Part shown: one piece after another, positions 12,031 through 23,912 of the stretch | Layout of the letters: the number at the start of each line of letters is the position of its first letter | Position numbering within the stretch: position 1 is the stretch's first letter | Assembly: GCF_000208745.1 (NCBI RefSeq) | Contig: NC_030854.1 | Coordinates: 17,159,312-17,223,311 of the forward strand | DNA length: 64,000 bases | Direction: 5' to 3' | Origin: Theobroma cacao | Taxonomy: Eukaryota; Streptophyta; Magnoliopsida; Malvales; Malvaceae | Program-made: the position numbers and the translations under genes | Notes under the pieces: generated by a model | What the model was told of the DNA's origin: nothing | Seen by the model: only the letters and a program-made list of their open reading frames with translations | The model's database searches: none

Positions 12031-12480
12031 AACATACTTATCTTGATTCCTTCAATTGGCTTGTGCCTTCATAGTAGTTTTCTAATATGTCCCAAATTTC
12101 TTTCGTCGAAGAGCACATAGCTACCCTGTTGAATTCACTTTCACTAAGAGCACATAAAATAGCTGTTATAGCTTTGTGATTTACTTGTATCAATTACTTA
12201 TCCTTATCATCCCATTTAGGTCTTGTCTTAACATGTTTCACACCATTAACAATACTAGGGATGTAAGGTCTATCAACATTAATATCCCAAAGATCCAGAT
12301 CAATAGATTGCATAAAATTTTCAAACCTCATTCTTTAGATTGGGTAGTTTTGCTTTTGAACAGTGGAGGTAGCCTCATAGATTGTCCTTGTCCAATGAAG
12401 CTAGAGGATGCCATGGCTATCACTTTTGGCTTTTTGTTTAGTATCTCTCCAAGGTTGTTAAACCTATAAAACTTGAGAAC
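12031..12480 (-). pseudogene. Sirevirus-like Copia gag, N-terminal part (B')
   Basis: Read on the minus strand across stops it gives FENFMQSIDLDLWDIN, WDDKDK, ALSESEFNRVAMCSS and KEIWDILEN, the UBN2-type gag of plant Copia elements. It is closely related to the gag at 33482-34060. Its primer site (12481-12495) and LTR (12497-14059) adjoin on the right, so this is the start of an element whose remainder was lost at 12031. Confidence 0.85.
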
Positions 12481-12495
12481 ATGCTCTAATACCAA
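12481..12495 (-). promoter_or_regulatory. Primer binding site, Met-tRNA type (B')
   Basis: The minus strand reads ttggtattagagcat. Compared with the plant initiator Met-tRNA site TGGTATCAGAGC it has one C to T change. It lies 1-2 bp from the LTR end at 12497. Confidence 0.85.
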
Positions 12496-12496
12496 T

Positions 12497-14059
12497 TGTT
12501 AGGAAGATAAGTTTAAAGTAAAGTAACCAAAAGGGGGGTGAATTGGTTATAAACAAAAAATTCTCCCTTTTTAAAAAATCTTTGAAGACACAGTAAAAAT
12601 GAAGCAAAAATAGAGTATAAAATAAATAAGAAAGTTGGATTTTTATAAAGGTTCGGCCTTTTAATGCTTATATCCTCTCCCTTAATAGTACAAGGAGATT
12701 TTATCCACTATCAACTTTATTTTTCAACAAGGTTAAGCACAACCTTTATAACATGCCTTTTAACAACATCAAGCATAACCTTCACAACATGCCTTTTAAG
12801 AAGATCAAGTGTAACCTTCACAACAAGCTTTTTCCTAGGATCAAGAGTAACTTTTACTAAGAAACTACATTTTTCAGGTTCAAGCACAACCTTTATACAA
12901 GATACAACCATTTAAAGGATTAGGCAAAACCCCTCTACCCTTTACTTGGAGGTATAACCAATATAATTGTTGATTTTAAAGAATCTCTAACAATGCTAAT
13001 TTTCATGTTTAGGTTCAAAAAGATGAGAGCTTTCTTAAAAGATATGAATGATGAAGGAAGGGTTAAGCTCAAGAAGTATCAACCGATGGACAAAAATGTG
13101 ATCTTTAGGTTTTGCTCTTTCTTGAAGATAGGATTTTTTTGCTAACAGTTCTTTTGATTGTTTTTCCACTCTTTTCCTCTCCAAAGATGATTCAAAATAT
13201 TCAAGTTCTCTACTTTAACATTATCAAGGTAGATATTTATAAGCCCTTTAATTTCTTGCATGATGGAGTCAAATTTGGATCAACTTTCATACATTTCAGC
13301 CAACTTGCACATTTTTATTGAACATAGAGAATCTATTCTTTTATCATGAGTTGTTAGTTCTTCATAAAGTCTAGACCTTTCTGTCTCTAGAGAATTGATT
13401 CTTCTACTTTGAGATGTTAGTCTTTCTACAACTAGGTTCAAAGGTGACACCTTTGCACTCTTAGAGAATCAGTTTTTTTACCTTAAGGTGTCAATTATTC
13501 ACTGTGGTCTGGTGCCAAAATTTGAATTTAAGTTTGATTTTTAGCGATCCAATCTTGTCTAATTGTACCATCTTTTTCTTGGTCACTAAGTTTTTGAATC
13601 TTGTTTTTGATGCTTCAATAACTTATACCTTCTCCATGTAAAATCGATTCTTTATCTTTAGACTTGTGCTCTTTGGTTCATTCTTCACCTAGAATTGACT
13701 TCTGCTTCTTGAAGAATAGATCTTTCTTCCTCACATTTCTGCCTTTTCCATTCTATTCTCCTAGAATCGTTTCTTAGTTTCTGAGTTGTTAGTTCTTCAC
13801 AAATCCTGAAGATTCTATCTTCCAAGAATTGACTTCTTCTTTTCTAAGAATCGATTCTTCACAAATCCTTCAACGTGGTTAAGAGCATATCTTTAAGTTC
13901 ATCAGCATTTTTAAAGCATATTCAACTCATCTCTATTTAAGATCAGCTTTAAAACATTGATGAGGATTTTTTTTCATATTCAAAAACATCTTTCATTCAT
14001 TTTCCAAACATATTCAATTCAATCAATTTTGTCATTTCAAAACAAGTATAAAGCTAACA
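12497..14059 (-). mobile_element. Sirevirus-like Copia LTR B1
   Basis: It is bounded by tgttagg at 12497 and gctaaca ending at 14059, so the LTR reads TGTTAGC...CCTAACA on the minus strand, 1,563 bp. It is related to LTR B2 (34185-35797, 1,613 bp). A TATA-like stretch lies near 13235 (minus strand cttataaata) with a cluster of gaatcgattc palindromes upstream (13330-13880). A purine run (caaaggg on the minus strand, 14060-14066) precedes it on its other side, as a polypurine tract would, so it may serve two tandem internal regions. Confidence 0.85.
13330..13880. repeat. Palindrome cluster, AGAATCGATTCT type (LTR B1)
   Basis: Variants include gagaattgattct (13390), aaaatcgattcttt (13645), agaattgacttct (13691 and 13826), agaatcgtttct (13762) and agaatcgattctt (13847). 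On the minus strand these lie in U3 directly upstream of the TATA box. Palindromic arrays upstream of TATA are, as I recall, a known Sirevirus trait. Confidence 0.75.
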
Positions 14060-14364
14060 CCCTTTGTACGTTGTGGTTGAATTTGAATAGAAGACTTTCA
14101 ACAACTTCTCATAAACTAGTCTTCTCAAGCTTAAATAATCATACTATCCAAACATTTTTAGATTTTCAATGTAAGGAAATCTAGAGTCATTCTCAAACCA
14201 TGCTAAATTGATTATTCTTCCATGAACTACTTTTTTCCTATTATCATCATAGACTTGTTTACTTGCTTTGGTTGGAAAATTGATGTCCAAAGGATTAGGT
14301 GTTTGAGTTTTTGAACCTTGGCTGGTGCTTTTCCTTTTTCTTCTCTAGATCTTTTTGGAGCCAT
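14060..14364 (-). pseudogene. Broken ORF beside LTR B1, unknown product
   Basis: On the minus strand an ATG at 14362-14364 begins MAPKRSREEKGKAPAKVQ, a basic lysine/arginine-rich start. The frame shifts after about 18 codons, and the sequence runs into the purine run and LTR B1 about 300 bp later. It occupies the site between pol and the 3' LTR where some Sireviruses carry an extra or env-like ORF. I recall similar basic starts in unclassified plant transposon proteins. Function is not assigned. Confidence 0.4.
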
Positions 14365-14941
14365 GAATCAACTTTTAAAAGTAAGAAATCAACAAGTGAA
14401 GGATTTTTGGTCAAGAGAATCAAGGATTTATAGGTAGAGAACTAATGCTTTGTGTTGAACAAACTATTCTTTTCAAAAGAAAAGGGCTTTTGAAGATTTG
14501 AGTGAAAACTGATTTGAGAACCAATTAATCAGTGTGAAAATGAAGGATTTTGTTGAAAAGGTTCAATCTTTTTAATCCCTAATGGTTTTTCTGAAGGATT
14601 AAAGCATTTGGAAGAAGGATTCTAAAGAATCATGACTAGTTAATGTGATTTGAGAAATGAGAATCGTGTCTTTTAGTTAGAAACCCAAGCGTTTTTATCT
14701 TTTAAAAAGTTTGGAATCAACTTTTAATATTCTTAAGGTCGATTATTGTGCCCTAACTTCTTTTAAAACTCCCACAATTCTTTAAGAATCAACTTTTAAA
14801 AAAGAAAAGATTGATTCTTGAGAGATAAAGGAGTTAAAATTAACTACTATATTGTACGAGAGTAGACTTATGAGATTAAACCATCAATTCTTGCACTCAA
14901 ACAGTTTTGAGAATTAAAAGTTCTTGTTTCAAATACAAGTG
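14365..14941. other. Non-coding, with recurring gaatcaactttta motif
   Basis: I see no gene. The motif gaatcaactttta recurs near 14367, 14709 and 14787 and resembles half of the palindromes in LTR B. Before the insertion of LTR A' this stretch was continuous with 28669 onward. Confidence 0.4.
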
Positions 14942-15968
14942 CAAGATGTTGGGTGAAGGCTGATCATGCATCAAATACAAATAAAACGTAGTGGAAATAA
15001 ATTTAAAATTAAATTACGCCTCACCTTCCTAGGATCTCTTTCATGCTAAATTGAGTATAGAATTAAATTAAAAAATAAAACATATCTGATCATATCAAGT
15101 TTACCTACCTAACAAAGGTTGATGAATCATTTGTTAAACCACCAAATCAGCCTTCAAAAAGCTCAACCACTTCAGCCCGATTATTGCAAACCAAAGATGT
15201 CTAAGGAATCCTTGTACAGCCTTTAACTATGATCAACACTAATGAATTAGAAAATCCTTCTTTAAGGATTGAGAGTGTTATGCCTTGACAATGCACTAGC
15301 AAAGATGAGTTTCATAAACTCATAATCCACACAAAATTGATGGGTTGAACTGTCAAGCCCAGCTCTATGATATACTTGCCATGTCATGTCATGTACTTAA
15401 TAGCATGTCTGCATCCAAGTATGCAGATGCCTCGAAAAATCGTTAAAAGTTGGTATTATACCTAGTGGTACAATTAAGTTGATTAAAGCCTCGAACTAGT
15501 CCAAATAGAGATTTTAAGATGCATTTGAGAGTTATTGAACCTTAAAATGTCTTAATATGGTGATTTGGAGTTCAAGGATTGATTTGAAATTTTATCAAGA
15601 ATTTTCATAACGTAGGGGTAAAATGGTCATTTTGCCATCTAAGGGCAAAATGGGAATATTGGACAAGATTTTTGACCAAGTTTGACTATTTGGAGCATAA
15701 TTTGAAATTGTGGAGTGAAAAATTGCAATTCTGACATTTTTCGAGTATAAAGGCAAAACGGTCATTACACGTGTCCATGAGAACGTAATTGAAATTTTAC
15801 ACCACCATGACACTTGTCAAGCCCATGAATTTCACCTAATATCACTTTATACTTTGGATAATTATGGGATTACATGTGGTGGTGAGAAATTACTTAATGG
15901 TTAAGTTTTTAATCATGGACCAATCAAGTGGTGACATATGTCAAGCTTTAATATTTTTATGATTTTCC

Positions 15969-15977
15969 TTTATAAAC
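15969..15977 (+). promoter_or_regulatory. TATA box of LTR1 (D)
   Basis: The sequence tttataaac is conserved in LTR2 (minus strand, 23288-23296) and as tatataaac in LTR3 (about 24527-24535). It lies about 110 bp upstream of the identical inverted tract, which would therefore be transcribed. Confidence 0.6.
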
Positions 15978-16084
15978 AGACTTAAGCCTCTCCCATTTCA
16001 CTCTTATGGCTGGCCAAGCAAGGGAACAAAGAGAAAAAGAGAAGAACAAACCCTAGGAAGGAAAAATTCAAGAGATATTGTTGA

Positions 16085-17925
16085 ATTTCAAGGAATCAAG
16101 CAAGTAAAGGTAAGATTTTTTAATTTTAGCTTGTGATCTACCTTTCTCATGCATTCTTTTTCATTCTCCATGGCTGAAATTCAAGTTTTCAAGAGGGAAC
16201 CTTTTCTGGCCAAATCTAGAGAGAGAAGTTTTGGTGATGAATTTTGCTAGATTTCTTGGAAGAAAAAACAAGCAAGAAAATCACACGTTCTGCAACCACC
16301 CTCATTTGGCCGAAATTTCTATAAGGCATGTTAATGATGGATTTGGTTGAATTCATGTTATTTAGCTAGGAATTGATGAATTATGATGTTGGATATCGAA
16401 ACCGGTTATTGAAAAGTATAGTTCCTTTAGAAAATGGCTTGATTGAAAATGAGATATTCATAGTAAATGGACTTGGATTTGACTCCTAATGATATATATA
16501 TGGATTTACAGGACTGTGTAGACATTGATTAGTATGTTAGTTCGGAAGCAAAATGAATTTTGAAAAATGGTGAAGTTAGTCAAAAAATCAAGTTCATTGT
16601 AATGTTTTGGTGTATTAGATTATTGGAAGTGTAATGAATATATTTGGAGTTGAATCAGATGTTTTGTTTAAATCAATGGTGTATAGTTCGAATTAGGTCG
16701 AATACAAATTCATTCCGATCACAATTGAACCTATGTAGAACACCGTCTTTAAGTGACTATCCGAACATTTCTCATTTAACTTCATGCATTCATATAGAGT
16801 CTGAAATAGTTTTATAACAATTTGACACCAATATATTGAATTACGTGCCACGTATTATGTATAGGTGGTGAACCCTCTGGTAAGGGTAAGGATATCGTAC
16901 CCCAGGATCAAGAATCGGAGTAGTCCATACTCCTGTTATTGTGAGTAATCAGACTTTCATCATAACTATCTAAAGTAGTTTATACTCGTTTTATGTTTTA
17001 AAGAAAAATGAATTTAAATTTCAAACTATTATGCTTTATAATTGAAGTGTTGATTAAACGAAATGAGATTTATAACTCATTTTGAAATTGAATACTGGTT
17101 TTGGAAATTGAGTAAGTGGAGACTGTATACTTGTGTTATATATATGTTTTGACATATGGTTTGCATTGATGGCTTATGACAATGTGATGGCAAGCATGGC
17201 AAGATTTGTGTTTGTGTGGAATATATGGAACTGTTTTGCTTTGCCTGGACAGGCTGGTAATATTATATTAACCATGTCATGCTGTCGAAAATTTTATTGA
17301 ATTGGTGGGTTATTTGATTAGCTTACTGCAATGGGCGGGTTTTCGTGGACCAACCTATTAGAGGGGCATGGTAAACCCTGTTATATTTTACCTTGGTACG
17401 AGAGGCGCGAAGGGTATCTCCTAAGGTAACGTTAAAGTTCACTTCACGTCGAACCACCACGTGAAGGTGAAACTCAGCCAACGCTAAGGAACAATTGTGT
17501 TTTAAACGTAAAAACTTGTTTTATGTGCATATGTTATTTTAACAGCCTTGGTGGACTCGATTGGATGCCTCGGGCCAAGGTGTCACCGAGGACAAGTTTT
17601 AGGCATGAGCTAAGGTTTTAAGAGAGTCATAAGCCTTGTTGATTATTTTTGATGAAATCTAATTGATTTATATGGGTTGAAATGAGAATTGATATTATGA
17701 ATCATATTATACTAAGATGTTTTAAATTGTCTCCATTTACTCGGCTTTAGATGTTACAGATGAAATTTTCTTATTCACTTGGTTTGTAAAAACTCACCCC
17801 TTCTTTTTACCCATTTCAAGCTTAGGATAGTCTGTAGACAGTCGATTTTGTCAAGGGTTGCTTTGGATTTGCATCCTTAAAAATCGAAAGTCTACAGTCT
17901 TGTATGTTTTCGGTTATTTTGGGGG
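16085..17925 (+). repeat. Left arm of 1,841-bp identical inverted repeat
   Basis: I read this against the reverse complement of 21339-23179 and saw no difference; end coordinates agree without an indel. Outside the tract LTR1 and LTR2 differ at roughly 50 of 734 bases on one side and 45 of 507 on the other, counted by eye. Confidence 0.85.
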
Positions 17926-18439
17926 CCCACATGTCATTGTAGAATATTTTGTATACTTGGCTGCGTGTGCCACTGTATGTATGAATTTATTTTCCTTTTA
18001 CGCTACAATAATTATTTATGCAGAGTTCTATAAATATTGTTTTATAAGAAAATGGATTATTTTATTTAACATTTTTATTTAGTTTGATTAGCCAAAATTT
18101 TATTTTAAACGGATGATTTAGATTACTAAAATTATTTTTAGATAAGAAATGTATATTTTTCGATCGTATGTTGTATATTCACTAGGTTTCAAAATTTTTA
18201 GGTAAAAATGACCAAAATACCCATGTACAGTAGAAATTACTTTTTGATCGTTTTGATTTGAAAATAGTCTATATTCTTTCAAAACATGATATTTAGTAAC
18301 TATTGCTCACAGGGGAGACGTAAAATTGATGCAAGAGCTTGGCGAGGTTTCGATTGACATTTTGGGTAATGAATGTCTATCGAGACATCACGACAGTTGT
18401 CATGGGCTCGAAAGGAGTACCAGGTTGGGACAATTACTT

Positions 18440-18452
18440 TGGTATTAGAGCT
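18440..18452 (+). promoter_or_regulatory. Primer binding site, Met-tRNA type (D)
   Basis: tggtattagagct lies 7 bp after the LTR1 end and has one change from TGGTATCAGAGC. It marks LTR1 as the true 5' LTR. Confidence 0.85.
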
Positions 18453-18589
18453 TTTGGTTTTAAAGTTATTTTAAAAAAAACTACAGTGTTAGTATGACCA
18501 CCAAGTTAGTTTAGATTAAGTCAAATGCATGCATCTGCATATAGAACCTGAAGTTGTCTAAACTCGTTCTGTTCTTCTTATAAATTATT

Positions 18590-19250
18590 ATGCCTCCTCG
18601 AAGTGGACTTCCACCTCTCACTAGATCAGTCAAGAGAGGAAGAGGCACGAGTTCGACCCAGTGCAGTGACAGGTACCATGTTTGTATTTGACAGAGATGC
18701 TTATGTCTTAATTGATTCTGATTCGGATAGATCTTATGTGAGCACGACATTCACATCCTTTTCTGATAGAAACCTGTCACTTTAAGAGGAGGAAATTGTA
18801 GTTCATACCCTTCTAGGAGAGCAATTGGTTAGAAACACCTGTTATAGAGACTGTGGAATAAGAGTTGGTGAGGAAGAATTCAGGGCTGACTTAATTCCCC
18901 AAGAAATAAGAGATTTTGATTTGATATTGGGTATGGATTGGTTGACTGCACGGATGAATGTAAATTATTTCAGGAAGGAAGTTGTACTTTAGAATTCTAA
19001 AGGAGTAGAAGTTGTATTTGCAGGGGAACATTGAGTATTACCATCTTGTGTAATCTCGACTATCAAAGCTTTGAAACTAGTGCAGAAAAGGTATCCGGCT
19101 TATTTAGCACATGTGATTGATACCTCAAGGGGGAACCTAAGTTAGAGGATGTCCCAATGGTAAATGAGTTCTCTGATGTGTTTTTGGATGAATTACCAGG
19201 ACTACCTCCTGATCGAGAACTCGAATTCTCTATTGATCTACTCTAAGGAT
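18590..19250 (+). pseudogene. Gag start fused to protease remnant (D)
   Basis: An ATG at 18590 begins MPPRSGLPPLTRSVKRG, a typical chromovirus gag start. After about 25 codons the sequence jumps to protease: VFDRDAYVLIDSDSDRSYVS, DFDLILGMDWLTAR, then the linker [20 protein letters not shown]. Nearly all of gag, including the zinc knuckle, is deleted. The usual aspartic protease triplet after LID is altered (D-S-D). Stops occur at about 18783, 18989 and 19033. Confidence 0.85.
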
Positions 19251-20489
19251 GGGCTTGAATTTTGCTATGCTTAGTGTGGAGACAAAGGATTAAAGGACTA
19301 GATATGGATTTAGTTGTTTGAAATTAAATGACTTGAAAAGGTTGATTCTAGTCTAAATGCCATATGGAGATTTATATTGGAGCTTGATATATAAATTATT
19401 GTAAGGATCAATTTGAAAGTCTATTTGGATTAGTATGAAAACTATGGTGCAAATGATTAGTCTTAAATTTTGATTTCTTCAAAGGTAACGGATTCAGAAA
19501 ATGTTGATTTTCAGATATACTCTAAGAGGAAGTTTTTGCATCCAAAGCTTAAGAAACTTTGATTTTATGACCGTAAAGGCGAGATGCAATAATTAAGTGA
19601 TGTACAATTTCAGATATGTCGAAATTGAGGAAAGTAAGAAGGGATTCTTACCCGTGGTAATGGATGTTGACAAGTGTTAAAGAATGAGATGAATTTGAAA
19701 ATATTGGCTTGGTCTATTATATGTGATAAGCACAAGAGAATATAATGGTTATGAAAATTGCGAAGTAAGCCAGGAGGAAAACCAAACAGTTGGGGATGAT
19801 TAATATGGTAACCTTAAATTTAAACGAATAGCGTTGATTAAGTAAACTTAAGCAACCATCGTGCCGCCGTGCTAGGAACACCTCATATCTAGGATGTAGG
19901 AATAAGAGGTGAAAGACGGGAAGTTGAACTTACGAGTTGAATTAAGGTCATTGGACTTGATATTAAGCTTTGTTAATTAGAGTTTTAAGGTTTTGGAAGG
20001 TGTTGATATGAATGAATTGGAAAGTTTCTTTGTTGACTTATATATTGGCAATGTATAAGAGTTTTGAAACGAATAGACCGAACTGCAAGTGTCAAGAATA
20101 ATGGTTAGTAGTACTTTAAAATATTTTATATACATGATAAGGAAATGTGGAACTTGGAATTGTCAAGGAGATTAATGGTTAAAGCATAAGTTATGAGGTC
20201 GCTCGATGTGAGATTGAAATTAGATATTGGCGATGATGTCGTGGGGTACCTAAGTAAAATCTATATTATGTTTGTAAATATCAGAGTTGATTGTGCAGAC
20301 GCTAAAGAGAATGTATGGGTATATTGGTGTAAAGGAATAGTACAAGATGATTGAAGGTAATCCTGATAATAAAGTTGGTTAATAAAATTTCCTAACGCAG
20401 GAAACTAGTATTCAAAATGAAAGAAGTGCACACGACTTCAATGAATTTAAATCTTAAGTGACTAACTAATATGGAAATGAATAAGGAAA
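19251..20489 (+). other. Unrecognised interior of element D
   Basis: RT, RNase H and most of integrase should lie here, but I recognise none of their motifs in any frame, and no long open frame is present. It is about 1.2 kb instead of the expected 2.5-3 kb. It may be heavily mutated pol or unrelated filler. Confidence 0.4.
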
Positions 20490-20795
20490 TATAGACTAGA
20501 ATTACCCTCGGAGTTGGATCGGATTCACAATGTCTTCCACATCTCGATGCTGAAGAAGTATGTACTTGATCCCTCCCATATGCTCGAGGCACCTCCAATT
20601 GAGTTGCAGGAAAATTTGAAGTTCGAGGTGCAACCTATACGTATTCTAGATCAAAAGGATCGAGTGTTGAGGAATAAAAGCATCCCAATGGTTAAAGTGT
20701 TGTGGAAGAAAGCGCGAATGGAAGATATGACGTGCGAAGTTGAGCATCAGATGAAAAGCCAATACCCCCATCTTTTCTTCGAGTCTGATAAGTGA
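20490..20795 (+). pseudogene. Integrase C-terminus and chromodomain-like end (D)
   Basis: The frame reads LDRIHNVFHISMLKKYVLDP (cf. the NIHPVFHVSMLRKY signature), then IRILDQKDRVLRNKSIPMVK and VLWKKARMEDMTCEVEHQM, ending YPHLF near a stop at 20793. This C-terminal module in gypsy chromoviruses is thought to direct integration to particular chromatin. Only the final 93 codons are open. Confidence 0.85.
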
Positions 20796-20811
20796 AATTT
20801 GAGGTCAAAAT

Positions 20812-20831
20812 TTTATTTTAAGGGGGGTAGT
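20812..20831 (+). promoter_or_regulatory. Polypurine tract of element D
   Basis: The purine run aaggggggtag (20820-20830) lies just after the polyprotein stop and would prime plus-strand DNA. LTR3, which should follow directly, is displaced by inverted LTR2. The tract's last bases (gtagt, 20827-20831) form one side of the LTR2 target-site duplication. Confidence 0.85.
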
Positions 20832-23800
20832 TGTCACGACCCAATACTCCCTTCGAGCTCATGATAACAGTCGCGATGTCTCGATAGACATTCATTACCC
20901 AGAATGTCAATCGAAACCTCGCAAGGCTCTTACATCAATTTTTCGTCTCCCCTGTGAGCAACAGTTACTAAATATCATGTTTTAAAAGAATATAAACTAT
21001 TTTTAAATAAAAAACAAACAAAAGTAATTTCTGTCACACAAGGGTATTTTGGTCATTTTTACATGAAATTTTTGAAACCTGGTGAAAATACAACATACGA
21101 TCGAAAAATATACATTTCTTATCTAAAAATAATTTTAGTAATCTAAATCATCCATTTAAAATAAAATTTTGGCTAATCAAACTAAATAAAAATATTAAAT
21201 AAAATATTCCATTTTCTTATAAAACAATATTTATAGAACTTTATGTAAATAATTTTTGTAGCATAAAAGCAAAATAAATTCATACATACAGTGGCACACG
21301 CAACCAAGTATACAAAATATTCTACAATGACATGTGGACCCCCAAAATAACCGAAAACATACAAGACTGTAGACTTTCGATTTTTAAGGATGCAAATCCA
21401 AAGCAACCCTTGACAAAATCGACTGTCTACAGACTATCCTAAGCTTGAAATGGGTAAAAAGAAGGGGTGAGTTTTTACAAACCAAGTGAATAAGAAAATT
21501 TCATCTGTAACATCTAAAGCCGAGTAAATGGAGACAATTTAAAACATCTTAGTATAATATGATTCATAATATCAATTCTCATTTCAACCCATATAAATCA
21601 ATTAGATTTCATCAAAAATAATCAACAAGGCTTATGACTCTCTTAAAACCTTAGCTCATGCCTAAAACTTGTCCTCGGTGACACCTTGGCCCGAGGCATC
21701 CAATCGAGTCCACCAAGGCTGTTAAAATAACATATGCACATAAAACAAGTTTTTACGTTTAAAACACAATTGTTCCTTAGCGTTGGCTGAGTTTCACCTT
21801 CACGTGGTGGTTCGACGTGAAGTGAACTTTAACGTTACCTTAGGAGATACCCTTCGCGCCTCTCGTACCAAGGTAAAATATAACAGGGTTTACCATGCCC
21901 CTCTAATAGGTTGGTCCACGAAAACCCGCCCATTGCAGTAAGCTAATCAAATAACCCACCAATTCAATAAAATTTTCGACAGCATGACATGGTTAATATA
22001 ATATTACCAGCCTGTCCAGGCAAAGCAAAACAGTTCCATATATTCCACACAAACACAAATCTTGCCATGCTTGCCATCACATTGTCATAAGCCATCAATG
22101 CAAACCATATGTCAAAACATATATATAACACAAGTATACAGTCTCCACTTACTCAATTTCCAAAACCAGTATTCAATTTCAAAATGAGTTATAAATCTCA
22201 TTTCGTTTAATCAACACTTCAATTATAAAGCATAATAGTTTGAAATTTAAATTCATTTTTCTTTAAAACATAAAACGAGTATAAACTACTTTAGATAGTT
22301 ATGATGAAAGTCTGATTACTCACAATAACAGGAGTATGGACTACTCCGATTCTTGATCCTGGGGTACGATATCCTTACCCTTACCAGAGGGTTCACCACC
22401 TATACATAATACGTGGCACGTAATTCAATATATTGGTGTCAAATTGTTATAAAACTATTTCAGACTCTATATGAATGCATGAAGTTAAATGAGAAATGTT
22501 CGGATAGTCACTTAAAGACGGTGTTCTACATAGGTTCAATTGTGATCGGAATGAATTTGTATTCGACCTAATTCGAACTATACACCATTGATTTAAACAA
22601 AACATCTGATTCAACTCCAAATATATTCATTACACTTCCAATAATCTAATACACCAAAACATTACAATGAACTTGATTTTTTGACTAACTTCACCATTTT
22701 TCAAAATTCATTTTGCTTCCGAACTAACATACTAATCAATGTCTACACAGTCCTGTAAATCCATATATATATCATTAGGAGTCAAATCCAAGTCCATTTA
22801 CTATGAATATCTCATTTTCAATCAAGCCATTTTCTAAAGGAACTATACTTTTCAATAACCGGTTTCGATATCCAACATCATAATTCATCAATTCCTAGCT
22901 AAATAACATGAATTCAACCAAATCCATCATTAACATGCCTTATAGAAATTTCGGCCAAATGAGGGTGGTTGCAGAACGTGTGATTTTCTTGCTTGTTTTT
23001 TCTTCCAAGAAATCTAGCAAAATTCATCACCAAAACTTCTCTCTCTAGATTTGGCCAGAAAAGGTTCCCTCTTGAAAACTTGAATTTCAGCCATGGAGAA
23101 TGAAAAAGAATGCATGAGAAAGGTAGATCACAAGCTAAAATTAAAAAATCTTACCTTTACTTGCTTGATTCCTTGAAATCCAACAATTTCTCTTGAATTT
23201 TTCCTTCCTAGGGTTTGTTCTTCTCTTTTTCTCTTTGTTCCCTTGCTTGGCCGGCCATAAGAGTGAAATGGGAGAAGCTTAAGTCGGTTTATAAAGGAAA
23301 ATCATAAAAATATTAAAGCTTGACACATGTCACCACTTGATTGGTCCATGATTAAAAACTTAACCATTAAGCAATTTCTCACCACCACATGTAATCCCAT
23401 AATTATCCAAAGTATAAAGTGATAATAGGTGAAATTCATGGGCTTGACAAGTGTCATGGTGGTGTAAAATTTCAATTACGTCTTCATGGATACAAGAAAT
23501 AATCGTTTTACCTTTATACTCGAAAAATGTCGGAATTGAAATTTTTCACTTCACAATTTTAAATTATGCTCCAAATAGTCAAATTTGGTCAAAAATCTCA
23601 TCCAACATTCCAATTTTACCATTGGGTGGCAAAATGACCATTTTGCCCCTACGTTATGAAAATTCTCAACTAAACTCCAAATCAATCCTCGAACTCCAAA
23701 TTACCATATTAAGACATTTTAAGGTTCAATAACTCTCAAATGCATCTTAAAATCTCTATTTGGACTAGTTCGAGGCTTTAATAAACTTAATTGTACCACT

Positions 23801-23912
23801 AGGTACAATACCAACTTTTAACGATTTTTCGAGGCATCTGCATACTTGGATGCAAACATGCTATCAAGAACGTGAATGACATGGCAAGTATATCATAGAG
23901 TTGGGCTTGACA
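20832..23912 (-). mobile_element. Inverted solo LTR2 (D family)
   Basis: It runs TGTCACGACC...GGGCTTGACA on the plus strand, so it is an LTR in reverse orientation, 3,081 bp. It is flanked by gtagt (20827-20831) and gcagt (23913-23917), 4 of 5 matching. Removing it leaves the polypurine tract followed by 2 bp and LTR3. It therefore inserted almost exactly at the junction of the polypurine tract and the 3' LTR. Its TATA box (23288-23296) points left, towards LTR1. Confidence 0.9.
21339..23179 (-). repeat. Right arm of 1,841-bp identical inverted repeat
   Basis: This is the partner of 16085-17925 in inverse orientation. The first mismatches are at 21338/17926 on one side and 23180/16084 on the other. 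Confidence 0.85.

Larger units (their letters stand above)
15351..18432 (+). mobile_element. LTR1 of element D (5' LTR)
   Basis: 3,082 bp, TGTCAAGCCC...GGTTGGGACA. A TATA box lies at 15969-15977. A donor-like aaag|gtaaga at 16110 and acceptor candidates at 17820 or 17825 suggest a leader intron. Positions 16085-17925 are identical by eye to inverted LTR2. The open frame at 17858-18082 is duplicated in LTR2 only because the DNA is. Confidence 0.93.

Noticed and set aside
17858..18082. A 74-codon frame conserved at 21182-21406 on the other strand
   Set aside because: The conservation is explained by LTR1 and LTR2 being copies. Differences between them are not biased to silent positions, and no family is recognisable.
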